A DNA stretch of 5,595 bases, from positions 1 to 5,595 of the forward strand of contig JAEYVW010000321.1 of the NCBI GenBank assembly GCA_023429365.1. Direction: 5' to 3'. This stretch comes from Bacteroidota bacterium (GTDB lineage: Bacteria; Bacteroidota; Bacteroidia; Chitinophagales; Chitinophagaceae). The first letter of the stretch is position 1; the number at the start of each line of letters is the position of its first letter. The notes beneath the pieces were generated by a model. That model worked only from the letters and a program-made list of their open reading frames with translations. It was not told where the DNA came from and made no database searches. Both the position numbers and the translations under genes were made by a program. This document shows, one piece after another, positions 1 through 5,532 of this stretch.

Positions 1-1412
1 ATTTCGAGGTGAAGCTCTCCCATTCCACGAAGGATGGTCTGGCCAGTTTCTTCGTCGGTGTTAACGCGAAGGGTAGGATCTTCTTCTACCAGTTTCGCGA
101 TGGCCATACCCATCTTGTCAACGTCGGCCTGAGTTTTTGGCTCTACCGCGATAGCGATAACCGGCTCGGGGATGAACATGTTTTCCAAAGTGATGGGGTG
201 ATTCTCATCACAGAGGGTATCACCTGTTTTGATTTCTTTGAAACCAACGGCCGCACCGATATCACCGGCTTCGATAAAGTCGATCGGGTTTAGTTTGTTG
301 GCAAACATTTTCATGATCCGGCTGATACGCTCTTTCTTACCGCTTCTTACGTTTAAAACATAAGATCCCGCATCTAGGTGACCAGAATACACGCGGAAGA
401 ACGCCAGGCGACCCACGAAAGGATCGGTCATGATCTTAAACGCCAGCGCCGCGAATGGTTCTTTTGGATCCGCTTTGCGGGTGATGGGATCGCCGGATTC
501 AGGATCGGTACCAACCGTATCGGGGATATCCACGGGTGAAGGCAGGTAACGGCAAACACCGTCGAGAGCTGCCTGTACACCTTTATTTTTAAAGGATGAA
601 CCACACATCATAGGCACGATGCTCAGGTCGATTGTCGCCTTACGGATCGCCTCATGCATTTCATCTTCTGTAATGCTATTGGGATCTTCAAAGAATTTCT
701 CCATCAGATCATCATCATATTCGGCCACAGCTTCCACAAGCTTCGCTCTCCACTCCTGTGCTTCTTCGAGCATATCGGCAGGTACATCTACTTCATCAAA
801 GGTCATACCTTCTGTTTCAGCGTGCCAGATGATCCCTTTCATTTTGATCAGGTCAACCACACCTTTGAAATTGTCTTCAGCACCGATTGGCAGCTGAAGG
901 GGAACTGCTTTTGAACCAAGCATTTCCTTTACCTGCTTCACAACGTTGAGGAAGTCGGCACCGGAACGGTCCATCTTATTCACAAAGCCGATACGTGGTA
1001 CACCATAGCGGTTGGCCTGGCGCCATACAGTTTCCGATTGAGGTTCCACACCATCCACCGCAGAAAACAGGGCGATCAGACCATCCAGTACACGCATGGA
1101 ACGTTCTACCTCCACGGTAAAATCCACGTGACCCGGAGTGTCGATAATGTTGAAGGAATACTTCTTTGTATCTGGAGTTGCTTTACCCAAAACGGTTGGG
1201 AAATTCCACTGGCAGCTTACGGCGGCCGAAGTGATCGTAATACCTCTCTCCTTTTCCTGCTCCATCCAGTCGGTGGTAGCTGCACCGTCGTGCACTTCAC
1301 CAATGCGGTGGATCATACCGGTGTAGCGGAGGATACGCTCCGTCGTGGTCGTCTTTCCGGCATCAATATGCGCCGCAATACCAAAGTTTCTTTGAAATTT
1401 TAAGTCTGCCAT
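1..1412 (-). CDS. fusA: Elongation factor G, N-terminal 470 residues (gene continues past the left edge)
   Basis: EF-G is the cytosolic GTPase that drives tRNA-mRNA translocation and, with RRF, ribosome recycling. Reading the minus strand from the ATG at 1412-1410 gives an uninterrupted frame to the window edge. The GTPase motifs are all present: P-loop AHIDAGKT (14-21), switch I with RGITI (56-60), DTPGH (91-95), NKMD (145-148) and GSSFKNKG (271-278). Domain II follows, and domain III ends at the window edge in GMGELHLEI. Full-length EF-G is about 700 residues, so roughly the last third (rest of domain III, IV and V) is missing only because the window ends. The stretch between SAA (62-64) and IIDTPGH is six residues longer than in E. 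coli EF-G. The leader is A-rich with no clear Shine-Dalgarno. Unlike the usual str operon, the gene just upstream is not rpsG but a divergently oriented oxidoreductase. The motifs and canonical G domain favour the main EF-G over an EF-G2 or TetM-like paralogue. Confidence 0.97.
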   Translation of the reverse strand, partial: MADLKFQRNFGIAAHIDAGKTTTTERILRYTGMIHRIGEVHDGAATTDWMEQEKERGITITSAAVSCQWNFPTVLGKATPDTKKYSFNIIDTPGHVDFTVEVERSMRVLDGLIALFSAVDGVEPQSETVWRQANRYGVPRIGFVNKMDRSGADFLNVVKQVKEMLGSKAVPLQLPIGAEDNFKGVVDLIKMKGIIWHAETEGMTFDEVDVPADMLEEAQEWRAKLVEAVAEYDDDLMEKFFEDPNSITEDEMHEAIRKATIDLSIVPMMCGSSFKNKGVQAALDGVCRYLPSPVDIPDTVGTDPESGDPITRKADPKEPFAALAFKIMTDPFVGRLAFFRVYSGHLDAGSYVLNVRSGKKERISRIMKMFANKLNPIDFIEAGDIGAAVGFKEIKTGDTLCDENHPITLENMFIPEPVIAIAVEPKTQADVDKMGMAIAKLVEEDPTLRVNTDEETGQTILRGMGELHLE

Positions 1413-1485
1413 TGTTTTTGATTATGATGTATTTTGTTGGGCTCCCAGATTCCGGGTCGGGCACAACTAGCCAAATTTTAGGGCG

Positions 1486-1493
1486 CAAAGGTA
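1486..1493 (-). promoter_or_regulatory. Candidate fusA promoter -7 element (TACCTTTG)
   Basis: On the minus strand this reads TACCTTTG, a perfect match to the Bacteroidota -7 consensus TAnnTTTG and identical to the -7 element found upstream of rpsL in this window. It would start transcription about 65-70 bases before the fusA ATG. No TTTG is seen at the expected 19-21 base distance; the -33 region reads CTAT or similar, so the match is only half. An independent fusA promoter is expected because the rpsL-rpsG transcript ends in a terminator far upstream. Confidence 0.55.
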
Positions 1494-1531
1494 GGGGAAA
1501 ATATCAAAAAATGATAGAGAAAATAGCCCTT

Positions 1532-1737
1532 GGGTGCAATTCAAATTTTCGCTTTAACTGGTGAAAAGATTTTAAATCGGCTGGGATGAAAACCTTATTA
1601 CCTTAGTAACCTCAGTGGGATAAGGGAATAAGGTCGGGTATTGTTAATAATGGCTTTTTACTAAGGTAATAAGGTTAACCCGAGGTTCTTAATGGTTGCC
1701 AGGATAAATTGAACTAGCGAAAATTTGAGAAGCACCC
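1532..1737. repeat. MITE-like element with 21-base terminal inverted repeats and an inner 19-base palindrome
   Basis: The ends, 1532-1552 and 1717-1737, are inverted copies matching at 18 of 21 positions; the three mismatches are adjacent (1538-1540). Inside lies a second, perfect inverted repeat of 19 bases (1591-1609 and 1658-1676). The element is flanked directly by TAGCCCTT on the left (1524-1531) and TAACCCTT on the right (1738-1745), which could be an 8-base target-site duplication with one change. It has no coding capacity. This combination is typical of a miniature inverted-repeat transposable element or fold-back repeat, but without a second copy or a known transposase with the same ends, mobility is inference. 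It sits about 40 bases upstream of the fusA -7 candidate. Confidence 0.55.
1591..1676. repeat. Perfect 19-base inverted repeat with a 48-base spacer
   Basis: The arm at 1591-1609 reads AACCTTATTACCTTAGTAA, and 1658-1676 is its exact reverse complement. The spacer (1610-1657) contains a further AATAAGG (1627-1633) that repeats part of the right arm, so the left arm could pair with either copy. It is AT-rich and lacks a T-run after the stem, so it does not look like an intrinsic terminator. It is nested centrally within the larger 1532-1737 repeat. Confidence 0.8.
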
Positions 1738-1782
1738 TAACCCTTTTATCCCAACCCTTTTTCAGGCCTTAGGGGTTTCCTG

Positions 1783-1803
1783 CCTGGCTGCCTGCGGGCC
1801 AGG
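1783..1803. repeat. GC-rich hairpin upstream of the oxidoreductase gene
   Basis: CCTGGC (1783-1788) and GCCAGG (1798-1803) form a 6-base stem around a 9-base loop, within a GC-rich patch in otherwise AT-rich intergenic DNA. There is no T-run on either side that would make it a convincing terminator. It may be a short dispersed palindromic repeat; this is a guess. Confidence 0.35.
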
Positions 1804-1851
1804 GTGTCAACAGGATTTTTATATTAAAATTTTTCCCGTTTAACAGCCCCC

Positions 1852-1882
1852 GCCTGATCGGCTCAGTACGACCGGGACAGGC
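1852..1882. repeat. Imperfect GC-rich hairpin 32 bases before the oxidoreductase start
   Basis: GCCTG (1852-1856) pairs with CAGGC (1878-1882), then after a small internal loop CGG (1859-1861) pairs with CCG (1872-1874) around a 10-base loop. The hairpin could lie in the 5' untranslated region of the downstream gene, depending on where transcription starts. It could equally be a dispersed genomic repeat, since its base composition differs from the surrounding DNA. Confidence 0.35.
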
Positions 1883-1914
1883 AACTTTTCCATCCCTTTC
1901 CTGTTAGTAATGCT

Positions 1915-2619
1915 ATGAAAGTTGAGATCTGGTCAGATATCATGTGTCCTTTTTGCTATATCGGCAAAAGACGCTTTGAAAAAGCACTCTCGGAATTTCC
2001 CCACCGCGATAAAATTGAAGTGGAATGGAAAAGTTTTCAGCTCAACCCCGGCCTGAATGCTCCCGCGGGACAGAATATTCATGAATACCTGAGTGAAACA
2101 AAGGGCTGGACGCTGGACTATGCACGCCAGGTCAATAACCAGGTCGCCCGGATGGCCCGGGAAGAAGGCCTGACTTATGATTTCGACAAGGCTATTGTGG
2201 CCAACTCGTTTGACGCGCACCGGCTCATCCAATTGGCCAAAAGCCAGGGTAAGGGCGATATGATGGAAGAGATCTTTTTTAAAGCCTATTTCACTGAAGG
2301 AAGAGATATTGCAGATCCCGCTACGCTTCTGGAGCTGGGTATGGCGGCAGGTCTCGACAAGGACTCGATTAACAACATGCTTGATGGTAATGGATACGCG
2401 GATGCGGTAGAACATGACATCTACGAATCGCAACAAATAGGCGTAAGAGGTGTACCCTATTTTGTATTCAATGACAAATACGCAGTGTATGGCGCACAAG
2501 CCAGTGAAACTTTTCTCGGCGCCTTAAATAAATCATGGTCGGAATGGGATAGCGATAATGAAACTATCAATGCCACATCGGAAGGTAAAACCTGCGAACC
2601 GGGTGGTGATTGTCTTTAA
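1915..2619 (+). CDS. FrnE-type DsbA-family thiol-disulfide oxidoreductase, cytosolic
   Basis: A 234-residue protein of the thioredoxin-fold DsbA superfamily, FrnE branch. The N-terminus is the first beta strand (KVEIWSDIM) leading directly into the active-site CPFC (11-14), followed by YIGKRRFE. FQLNP (41-45) and NSFDAHRLI (97-105) are family signatures in and around the helical insertion, and GVRGVPYFVFND (176-187) carries the cis-proline (P181) opposite the active site. No signal peptide or membrane segment is present, so it should act in the cytoplasm. Characterised relatives have disulfide oxidoreductase or isomerase activity; the substrate here is unknown. The C-terminus carries a second cysteine pair, C227 and C233, spaced CX5C, comparable to the extra C-terminal CX4C pair of Deinococcus FrnE. 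The ATG at 1915 is preferred because the beta strand starts there; there is no clear Shine-Dalgarno. No strong terminator follows before the histone-like gene 124 bases downstream. Confidence 0.93.
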   Translation: MKVEIWSDIMCPFCYIGKRRFEKALSEFPHRDKIEVEWKSFQLNPGLNAPAGQNIHEYLSETKGWTLDYARQVNNQVARMAREEGLTYDFDKAIVANSFDAHRLIQLAKSQGKGDMMEEIFFKAYFTEGRDIADPATLLELGMAAGLDKDSINNMLDGNGYADAVEHDIYESQQIGVRGVPYFVFNDKYAVYGAQASETFLGALNKSWSEWDSDNETINATSEGKTCEPGGDCL

Positions 2620-2668
2620 TTAGAATAGCGGCAACTACAGCGTAAAAAAAATATCGATAATTATTACG

Positions 2669-2687
2669 ACAATTCTGAATGAATTGT
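2669..2687. promoter_or_regulatory. Perfect 7-base inverted repeat upstream of the histone-like gene
   Basis: ACAATTC (2669-2675) and GAATTGT (2681-2687) are exact inverted copies separated by TGAAT. The repeat overlaps the position of a possible -33 TTG (2684-2686), which lies 20 bases before a weak -7 candidate TATCTCTT (2707-2714). This geometry would suit an operator, but it could also be a weak hairpin at the end of the oxidoreductase transcript. No regulator is identified. Confidence 0.35.
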
Positions 2688-2743
2688 AACTTCAGTACAG
2701 ATTAATTATCTCTTTTTCATCATTAACTCCAAAATCTTGTAGT

Positions 2744-3256
2744 ATGCCCTCTAAAAAGAAAGCGAAAGCAAAACCAGCTTCACGCAAAAAAGCGGCTAAA
2801 AAATCAGCAGTAAAAAGAAAAGCCGCTCCTAAAAAAGCCGCAAAATCAAAAACCGCGCGCAAGGCTGCTCCGAAAAAGAAGGCTGCTAAAAAAGCGGCAA
2901 AAAAATCAGCCAGGCGTTCCGCACCGAAAAAAACAGCTAAGAAAAAAACCGCACGTAAAGCTGCACCTAAAAAGAAAGCTGCATCAAAGAAGAAAGCTGC
3001 GCCAAAGAAAAAAGCTGCGCCAAAGAAAAAGTCGGCACCTAAGAAAAAATCAGCCCCTAAAAAAGCAAGTAAACCCGCTAAAAAGAAGGCGGCACCCAAA
3101 AGCGCTCCACGGCCCAAACCCGCTCCAGTTGTCGAACAGGAAGCACCGGTGGAAGAGCCTACCCCGGTACAGGCTGAGATCATGGATGAACCCATGGATG
3201 AAAATAACAGCATCACCGGTACTGATGACAGCGAACCAGGCGCCAGTTCATTCTAA
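2744..3256 (+). CDS. Histone H1-like Lys/Ala/Pro-rich DNA-binding protein with acidic C-terminal tail
   Basis: A 170-residue, extremely biased protein. Residues 1-130 contain 52 lysines and 7 arginines and no acidic residue, arranged as AAPKKK and AAKK-type repeats like the C-terminal tails of eukaryotic histone H1 and bacterial H1-like proteins. Residues 131-170 contain 12 Asp/Glu and no Lys or Arg. The basic part should be disordered and bind DNA (or RNA) non-specifically, most likely in the nucleoid; the function is inferred from composition, not from a conserved fold. Residues 72-107 are six consecutive 6-residue repeats (KAAPKK type). There is no signal peptide or membrane segment. The ATG at 2744 is the natural start, with no Shine-Dalgarno before it. 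The gene ends 18 bases before a strong terminator. It shares its strand with the upstream oxidoreductase gene and converges on rpsG. Low-complexity coding sequence could be mis-called, but the consistent repeat register in this frame and the clean start and stop favour a real gene. Confidence 0.85.
   Translation: MPSKKKAKAKPASRKKAAKKSAVKRKAAPKKAAKSKTARKAAPKKKAAKKAAKKSARRSAPKKTAKKKTARKAAPKKKAASKKKAAPKKKAAPKKKSAPKKKSAPKKASKPAKKKAAPKSAPRPKPAPVVEQEAPVEEPTPVQAEIMDEPMDENNSITGTDDSEPGASSF
2957..3064 (+). repeat. Six tandem 18-base units inside the histone-like gene
   Basis: The units begin at 2957, 2975, 2993, 3011, 3029 and 3047. The third and fourth (2993-3010 and 3011-3028) are identical over all 18 bases; the others differ at several positions. 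Each encodes six residues of the form K-A/S-A-P/S-K-K, so copy-number change would keep the frame and only lengthen or shorten the basic domain. Confidence 0.85.
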
Positions 3257-3274
3257 ATATAGAACTCTTCATAT

Positions 3275-3307
3275 AAAAAACCGCTTCGCAACCCGAAGCG
3301 GTTTTTT
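3275..3307. terminator. Strong intrinsic terminator after the histone-like gene, symmetric
   Basis: A perfect 14-base inverted repeat: AAAAAACCGCTTCG (3275-3288), loop CAACC (3289-3293), and the exact complement at 3294-3307 ending in six T. The 8-base GC-rich core followed by a T-run makes a clear terminator for the plus-strand histone-like gene. The A-run on the left gives the mirror-image signal on the minus strand, so it could also back up termination of the rpsL-rpsG transcript. Confidence 0.92.
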
Positions 3308-3324
3308 CTTGCCATCTATCCAAC

Positions 3325-3352
3325 AAAAAAGCCACCCTGAAATCAGGGCGGC
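3325..3352 (-). terminator. Intrinsic terminator of the rpsL-rpsG transcript
   Basis: On the minus strand GCCGCCCTGA (3352-3343) pairs with TCAGGGTGGC (3340-3331), a 10-base stem with one G-U wobble, followed by six T (3330-3325). It starts 26 bases after the rpsG stop codon. The wobble pairs only in minus-strand RNA (it would be A-C in plus-strand RNA), which fixes the direction. It implies that rpsL-rpsG is a complete transcription unit that does not extend to fusA. Confidence 0.88.
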
Positions 3353-3377
3353 TCCTGGGATTATGTGCTTGTATCTT

Positions 3378-3845
3378 TTACACCCTGAAGTGAGCAAAAG
3401 CCTTGTTGGCTTCAGCCATACGGTGTGTATCTTCTTTTTTCTTGAAAGCAGCGCCTTCACCTTTGCTTGCAGCAACGATCTCGGCAGCCAGTTTATCAGC
3501 CATGCTGCGACCGTTTCTTTCACGGCTATAGCGGATCAGCCATTTGATGCTTAGGGAAATCTTCCTGTCGGCACGAACCTCGGAAGGGATCTGGAAGGTG
3601 GCGCCACCAATACGACGGCTGCGAACTTCAACACCTGGAGTTACATTAGCCAGTGCTCTTTTCCATATTTCATATCCATCTTCGTTGGTTTGTTTGGCAA
3701 CTTTATCCAGCGCATCATAAAAGATGGTAAAAGCTCCGCTCTTTTTTCCTTCCCACATCAGGTTGTTGACAAAACGGGTAACCAGCTTGTCATTGAATTT
3801 TGGGTCGGGTGCCAGGGGGAGTTTTTTTGCTTGTGCTTTCCGCAT
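3378..3845 (-). CDS. rpsG: 30S ribosomal protein S7
   Basis: S7 is the primary binder that organises the 3' major (head) domain of 16S rRNA and contacts tRNA and mRNA at the E site. The 155-residue product has the normal family length. Recognisable family segments are the N-terminal [24 protein letters not shown], the central [16 protein letters not shown] with the conserved hairpin region, [14 protein letters not shown], and the C-terminal [19 protein letters not shown]. The ATG at 3845 gives the usual MRK start. It lies 49 bases downstream of rpsL on the same strand, so the two are surely cotranscribed, and a dedicated terminator follows the stop codon. In many bacteria fusA would come next; here it does not. 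In E. coli S7 represses its own operon by binding the rpsL-rpsG junction; whether that happens here is not evident. Confidence 0.98.
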   Translation of the reverse strand: MRKAQAKKLPLAPDPKFNDKLVTRFVNNLMWEGKKSGAFTIFYDALDKVAKQTNEDGYEIWKRALANVTPGVEVRSRRIGGATFQIPSEVRADRKISLSIKWLIRYSRERNGRSMADKLAAEIVAASKGEGAAFKKKEDTHRMAEANKAFAHFRV

Positions 3846-3876
3846 ATCTGAAATTTGTTATTCTTTCTTTTGTGTA

Positions 3877-3893
3877 ATCAGCTTACGCCTGAT
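3877..3893 (-). other. Short hairpin in the rpsL-rpsG junction
   Basis: ATCAG and CTGAT form a 5-base stem with a 7-base loop in the 49-base gap, just after the rpsL stop codon. The E. coli operon has an S7-binding regulatory structure at the same junction, but this stem is short and I cannot show any likeness to the S7 site in 16S rRNA. Confidence 0.25.
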
Positions 3894-3894
3894 A

Positions 3895-4275
3895 TTATTT
3901 CTTTGCTTTTTCTTTCTTGGTACCGTATTTAGAACGGCTTTGCTTACGATCTTTTACACCTGCAGTATCGAGTGAACCGCGAACGATGTGATAACGTACA
4001 CCTGGCAGATCTTTCACACGACCACCGCGGATAAGCACGATGGAGTGCTCCTGCAGGTTGTGACCTTCACCCGGAATATAGGCAATCACCTCTACTTTAT
4101 TAGTCAAACGAACTTTAGCAACCTTGCGAAGTGCCGAATTCGGTTTTTTGGGTGTGGTAGTGTACACACGTGTACATACCCCACGGCGCTGCGGGCACTG
4201 ATCGAGGGCCCTTGATTTGCTCTTCGCCCTGATAATTTCTCTTCCTTTTCTTACTAATTGTTGAATAGTAGGCAT
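3895..4275 (-). CDS. rpsL: 30S ribosomal protein S12
   Basis: S12 sits at the decoding centre on the interface face of the small subunit and controls accuracy of tRNA selection. The 126-residue product matches family length and numbering: [25 protein letters not shown] (27-51), [10 protein letters not shown] (69-78) and [13 protein letters not shown] (84-96). The residues commonly changed in streptomycin resistance are wild-type (K43 and K88, E. coli K42 and K87 without the initiator Met). D89, the methylthiolation site in other bacteria, is present. The C-terminus is lysine-rich (KKEKAKK). The ATG at 4275 gives the usual [12 protein letters not shown] start, preceded by AAAGGT as a possible weak Shine-Dalgarno. 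A near-consensus promoter lies just upstream with a very short leader, and rpsG follows 49 bases downstream. Confidence 0.98.
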   Translation of the reverse strand: MPTIQQLVRKGREIIRAKSKSRALDQCPQRRGVCTRVYTTTPKKPNSALRKVAKVRLTNKVEVIAYIPGEGHNLQEHSIVLIRGGRVKDLPGVRYHIVRGSLDTAGVKDRKQSRSKYGTKKEKAKK

Positions 4276-4299
4276 TATTGACCTTTATTTTTGGGACGG

Positions 4300-4331
4300 C
4301 AAAGGTAAAGGGCTCCTGTTTAAATACCAAA
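4300..4331 (-). promoter_or_regulatory. Promoter of the rpsL-rpsG operon, Bacteroidota type
   Basis: On the minus strand TTTG (4331-4328), a 20-base spacer (4327-4308) and TACCTTTG (4307-4300) match the Bacteroidota TTTG-N19-21-TAnnTTTG consensus at every fixed position. Transcription would begin about 20 bases before the rpsL ATG, which leaves little room for a regulatory leader. The match also supports the phylum assignment. Confidence 0.85.
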
Positions 4332-4439
4332 AAATCACAGTTATATTTATTGAGCTTTCCCCGGCCGTTCAAAGTATCCCAACCCGTCCGGGGTGATTTT
4401 GGCAAACCAACCCTTTTAACCTTTTGTTTTCCAAGCTGT

Positions 4440-5504
4440 TTATACTTTCCACATCCAGCCGTATTTATCTTCTACACGGCCTTCCCTAATTCCATTCAGC
4501 CATTCCTTGACCGCTCCCGAAATTTTATACTGATCAGTATCAAATTCCATGGAATAACCTTTATAATTTAGCTCCTTCACCGGTGCGATAACGGCGGCAG
4601 TGCCGGTACCAAACACTTCAGATACCCTGCCCGCCTTGTAGGCTTCCAACAGTTCATCGATACTGATCCTGCGCTCTTCTACTTTCACACCCATATCTTT
4701 CAAGCCCTGTATCACGCTTGCCCTGGTCACACCTTCAAGTATGGTACCTTCTTCAAGCGAAGGAGTAATTGCCACGTTGTCGATCACAAAGAACACATTC
4801 ATCATACCAACTTCCTGCAGCCATTTGTGCTCGAAAGCATCGGTCCACAATACCTGGTCATAGCCTTTTTCCTTAGCAAGGCTTGAAGCCAGCATACTGC
4901 CACCATAATTGCCCGCGTTTTTTGAAAAACCAACCCCACCCGGTGCAGCTCTTGTATAATGTTCTTCCACCAGGATCTTCATCGGTGCGGCATAATACGG
5001 ACCTGTCGGGCTCAGCAGGATAAGAAATTTATAAGTCTCTGAAGGCCTTACACCCAGCATTGGATCAGCGGAAAACATCACCGGGCGTATATATAATGAA
5101 TGATCTTTTTTTGCAGGTATCCAGTTTTTATCGATAGCGATCAGCTGACGCATGCCTTCCATGAAAATTTCTTCAGGCACAGTCGGCATATTCATCCTTT
5201 CTGCCGACCTGTTGAATCTTTTAAAATTATCAAAAGGGCGAAAGATGTAGGCGTTTCCTTCTTTATCCCTATAAGCTTTTATACCTTCAAAAATAGCCTG
5301 TCCATAATGGAGCGCAGCCAGTGATGGCTCCAGCAATAATGGCTGATACGGTTTGATCTCGACACTGGTCCATTCGCCATTTTCATAATCCGCCTCCAGC
5401 ATATGATCGGAAAAGTATCTGCCAAAAGGAATATTCTCCAGGTTGATATCCTGTAATTTGCTTCTCTCAGTCTTCGTAATTGAAATTGTAAAAGCCTCCG
5501 TCAT
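4440..5504 (-). CDS. ilvE: Branched-chain amino acid aminotransferase
   Basis: A cytosolic PLP-dependent fold-type IV transaminase that interconverts leucine, isoleucine and valine with their 2-oxo acids, using glutamate/2-oxoglutarate; it is the last step of branched-chain amino acid synthesis. The product is 354 residues, typical of the longer, eukaryote-like BCAT subgroup. Visible features: ALHYGQAIFEGIKAYR (64-79), the PLP lysine in GFSKNAGNYGG (K195), QEVGMMNVF (230-238) with the cofactor-contacting Glu, LEGVTRASVI (256-265) and FGTGTAAVIAPV (298-309). The frame is open to a GTG at 5549, but the ATG at 5504 is preferred: family homology begins there, the extra 15 residues (LAFFCFFDGSKINF) are unlike the family, and a possible -7 element lies between the two starts. 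The gene precedes rpsL on the same strand with a 164-base gap and no strong terminator, so some read-through into rpsL is possible. No functional tie to the ribosomal genes is evident. Confidence 0.96.
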   Translation of the reverse strand: MTEAFTISITKTERSKLQDINLENIPFGRYFSDHMLEADYENGEWTSVEIKPYQPLLLEPSLAALHYGQAIFEGIKAYRDKEGNAYIFRPFDNFKRFNRSAERMNMPTVPEEIFMEGMRQLIAIDKNWIPAKKDHSLYIRPVMFSADPMLGVRPSETYKFLILLSPTGPYYAAPMKILVEEHYTRAAPGGVGFSKNAGNYGGSMLASSLAKEKGYDQVLWTDAFEHKWLQEVGMMNVFFVIDNVAITPSLEEGTILEGVTRASVIQGLKDMGVKVEERRISIDELLEAYKAGRVSEVFGTGTAAVIAPVKELNYKGYSMEFDTDQYKISGAVKEWLNGIREGRVEDKYGWMWKV

Positions 5505-5524
5505 AAAGTTTATTTTTGAACCGT

Positions 5525-5532
5525 CAAAGAAA
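5525..5532 (-). promoter_or_regulatory. Weak candidate -7 element for ilvE (TTTCTTTG)
   Basis: On the minus strand TTTCTTTG differs from TAnnTTTG at one fixed base and lies about 20 bases before the ATG at 5504, the same distance as the promoter of rpsL from its start codon. No matching TTTG is seen about 20 bases further upstream. If real, the GTG at 5549 would lie outside the transcript. Confidence 0.3.

Larger units (their letters stand above)
1413..1914. other. Gene-free divergent intergenic region between fusA and the oxidoreductase gene
   Basis: About 500 bases without a convincing reading frame on either strand. From left to right it contains the fusA leader and -7 candidate (1486-1493), a nested inverted-repeat element (1532-1737), a short direct repeat of AACCCTTTT (1739-1747 and 1753-1761) and two GC-rich hairpins (1783-1803 and 1852-1882). 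Promoters for both flanking genes must lie here or close by, since they are transcribed away from each other. No good TAnnTTTG element was found on the plus strand for the oxidoreductase gene. Confidence 0.8.

Noticed and set aside
1933..2499. Minus-strand reading frame of 188 codons within the oxidoreductase gene
   Set aside because: The plus-strand frame has clear family motifs over its whole length; this one shows no recognisable domain.
2899..2905. Run of seven A in the histone-like gene as a slippery or phase-variable site
   Set aside because: The run is short, fits Lys codons, and the gene stays in frame to a sensible stop; nothing suggests programmed frameshifting.
2692..3216. Long minus-strand reading frame opposite the histone-like gene, rich in Phe, Ala and Leu
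   Set aside because: It is the antisense image of the AAPKKK-type repeats; low-complexity Lys/Ala codons rarely produce stops on the opposite strand. It has no membrane-protein family pattern.
4158..4178. TGTACA-type symmetric motif inside rpsL
   Set aside because: It falls in conserved codons of the S12 CTRVYTTT segment and is explained by coding.
4359..4393. CCCCGG / CCGGGG inverted repeat between ilvE and rpsL as an ilvE terminator
   Set aside because: The stem is only 6 bases with a 23-base loop and no T-run follows on the minus strand, so it does not qualify as an intrinsic terminator.
4115..4405. Minus-strand 96-codon frame overlapping the start of rpsL and its promoter
   Set aside because: It lies out of frame over the S12 start and its upstream region with no homology signal; the promoter and S12 explain the sequence.
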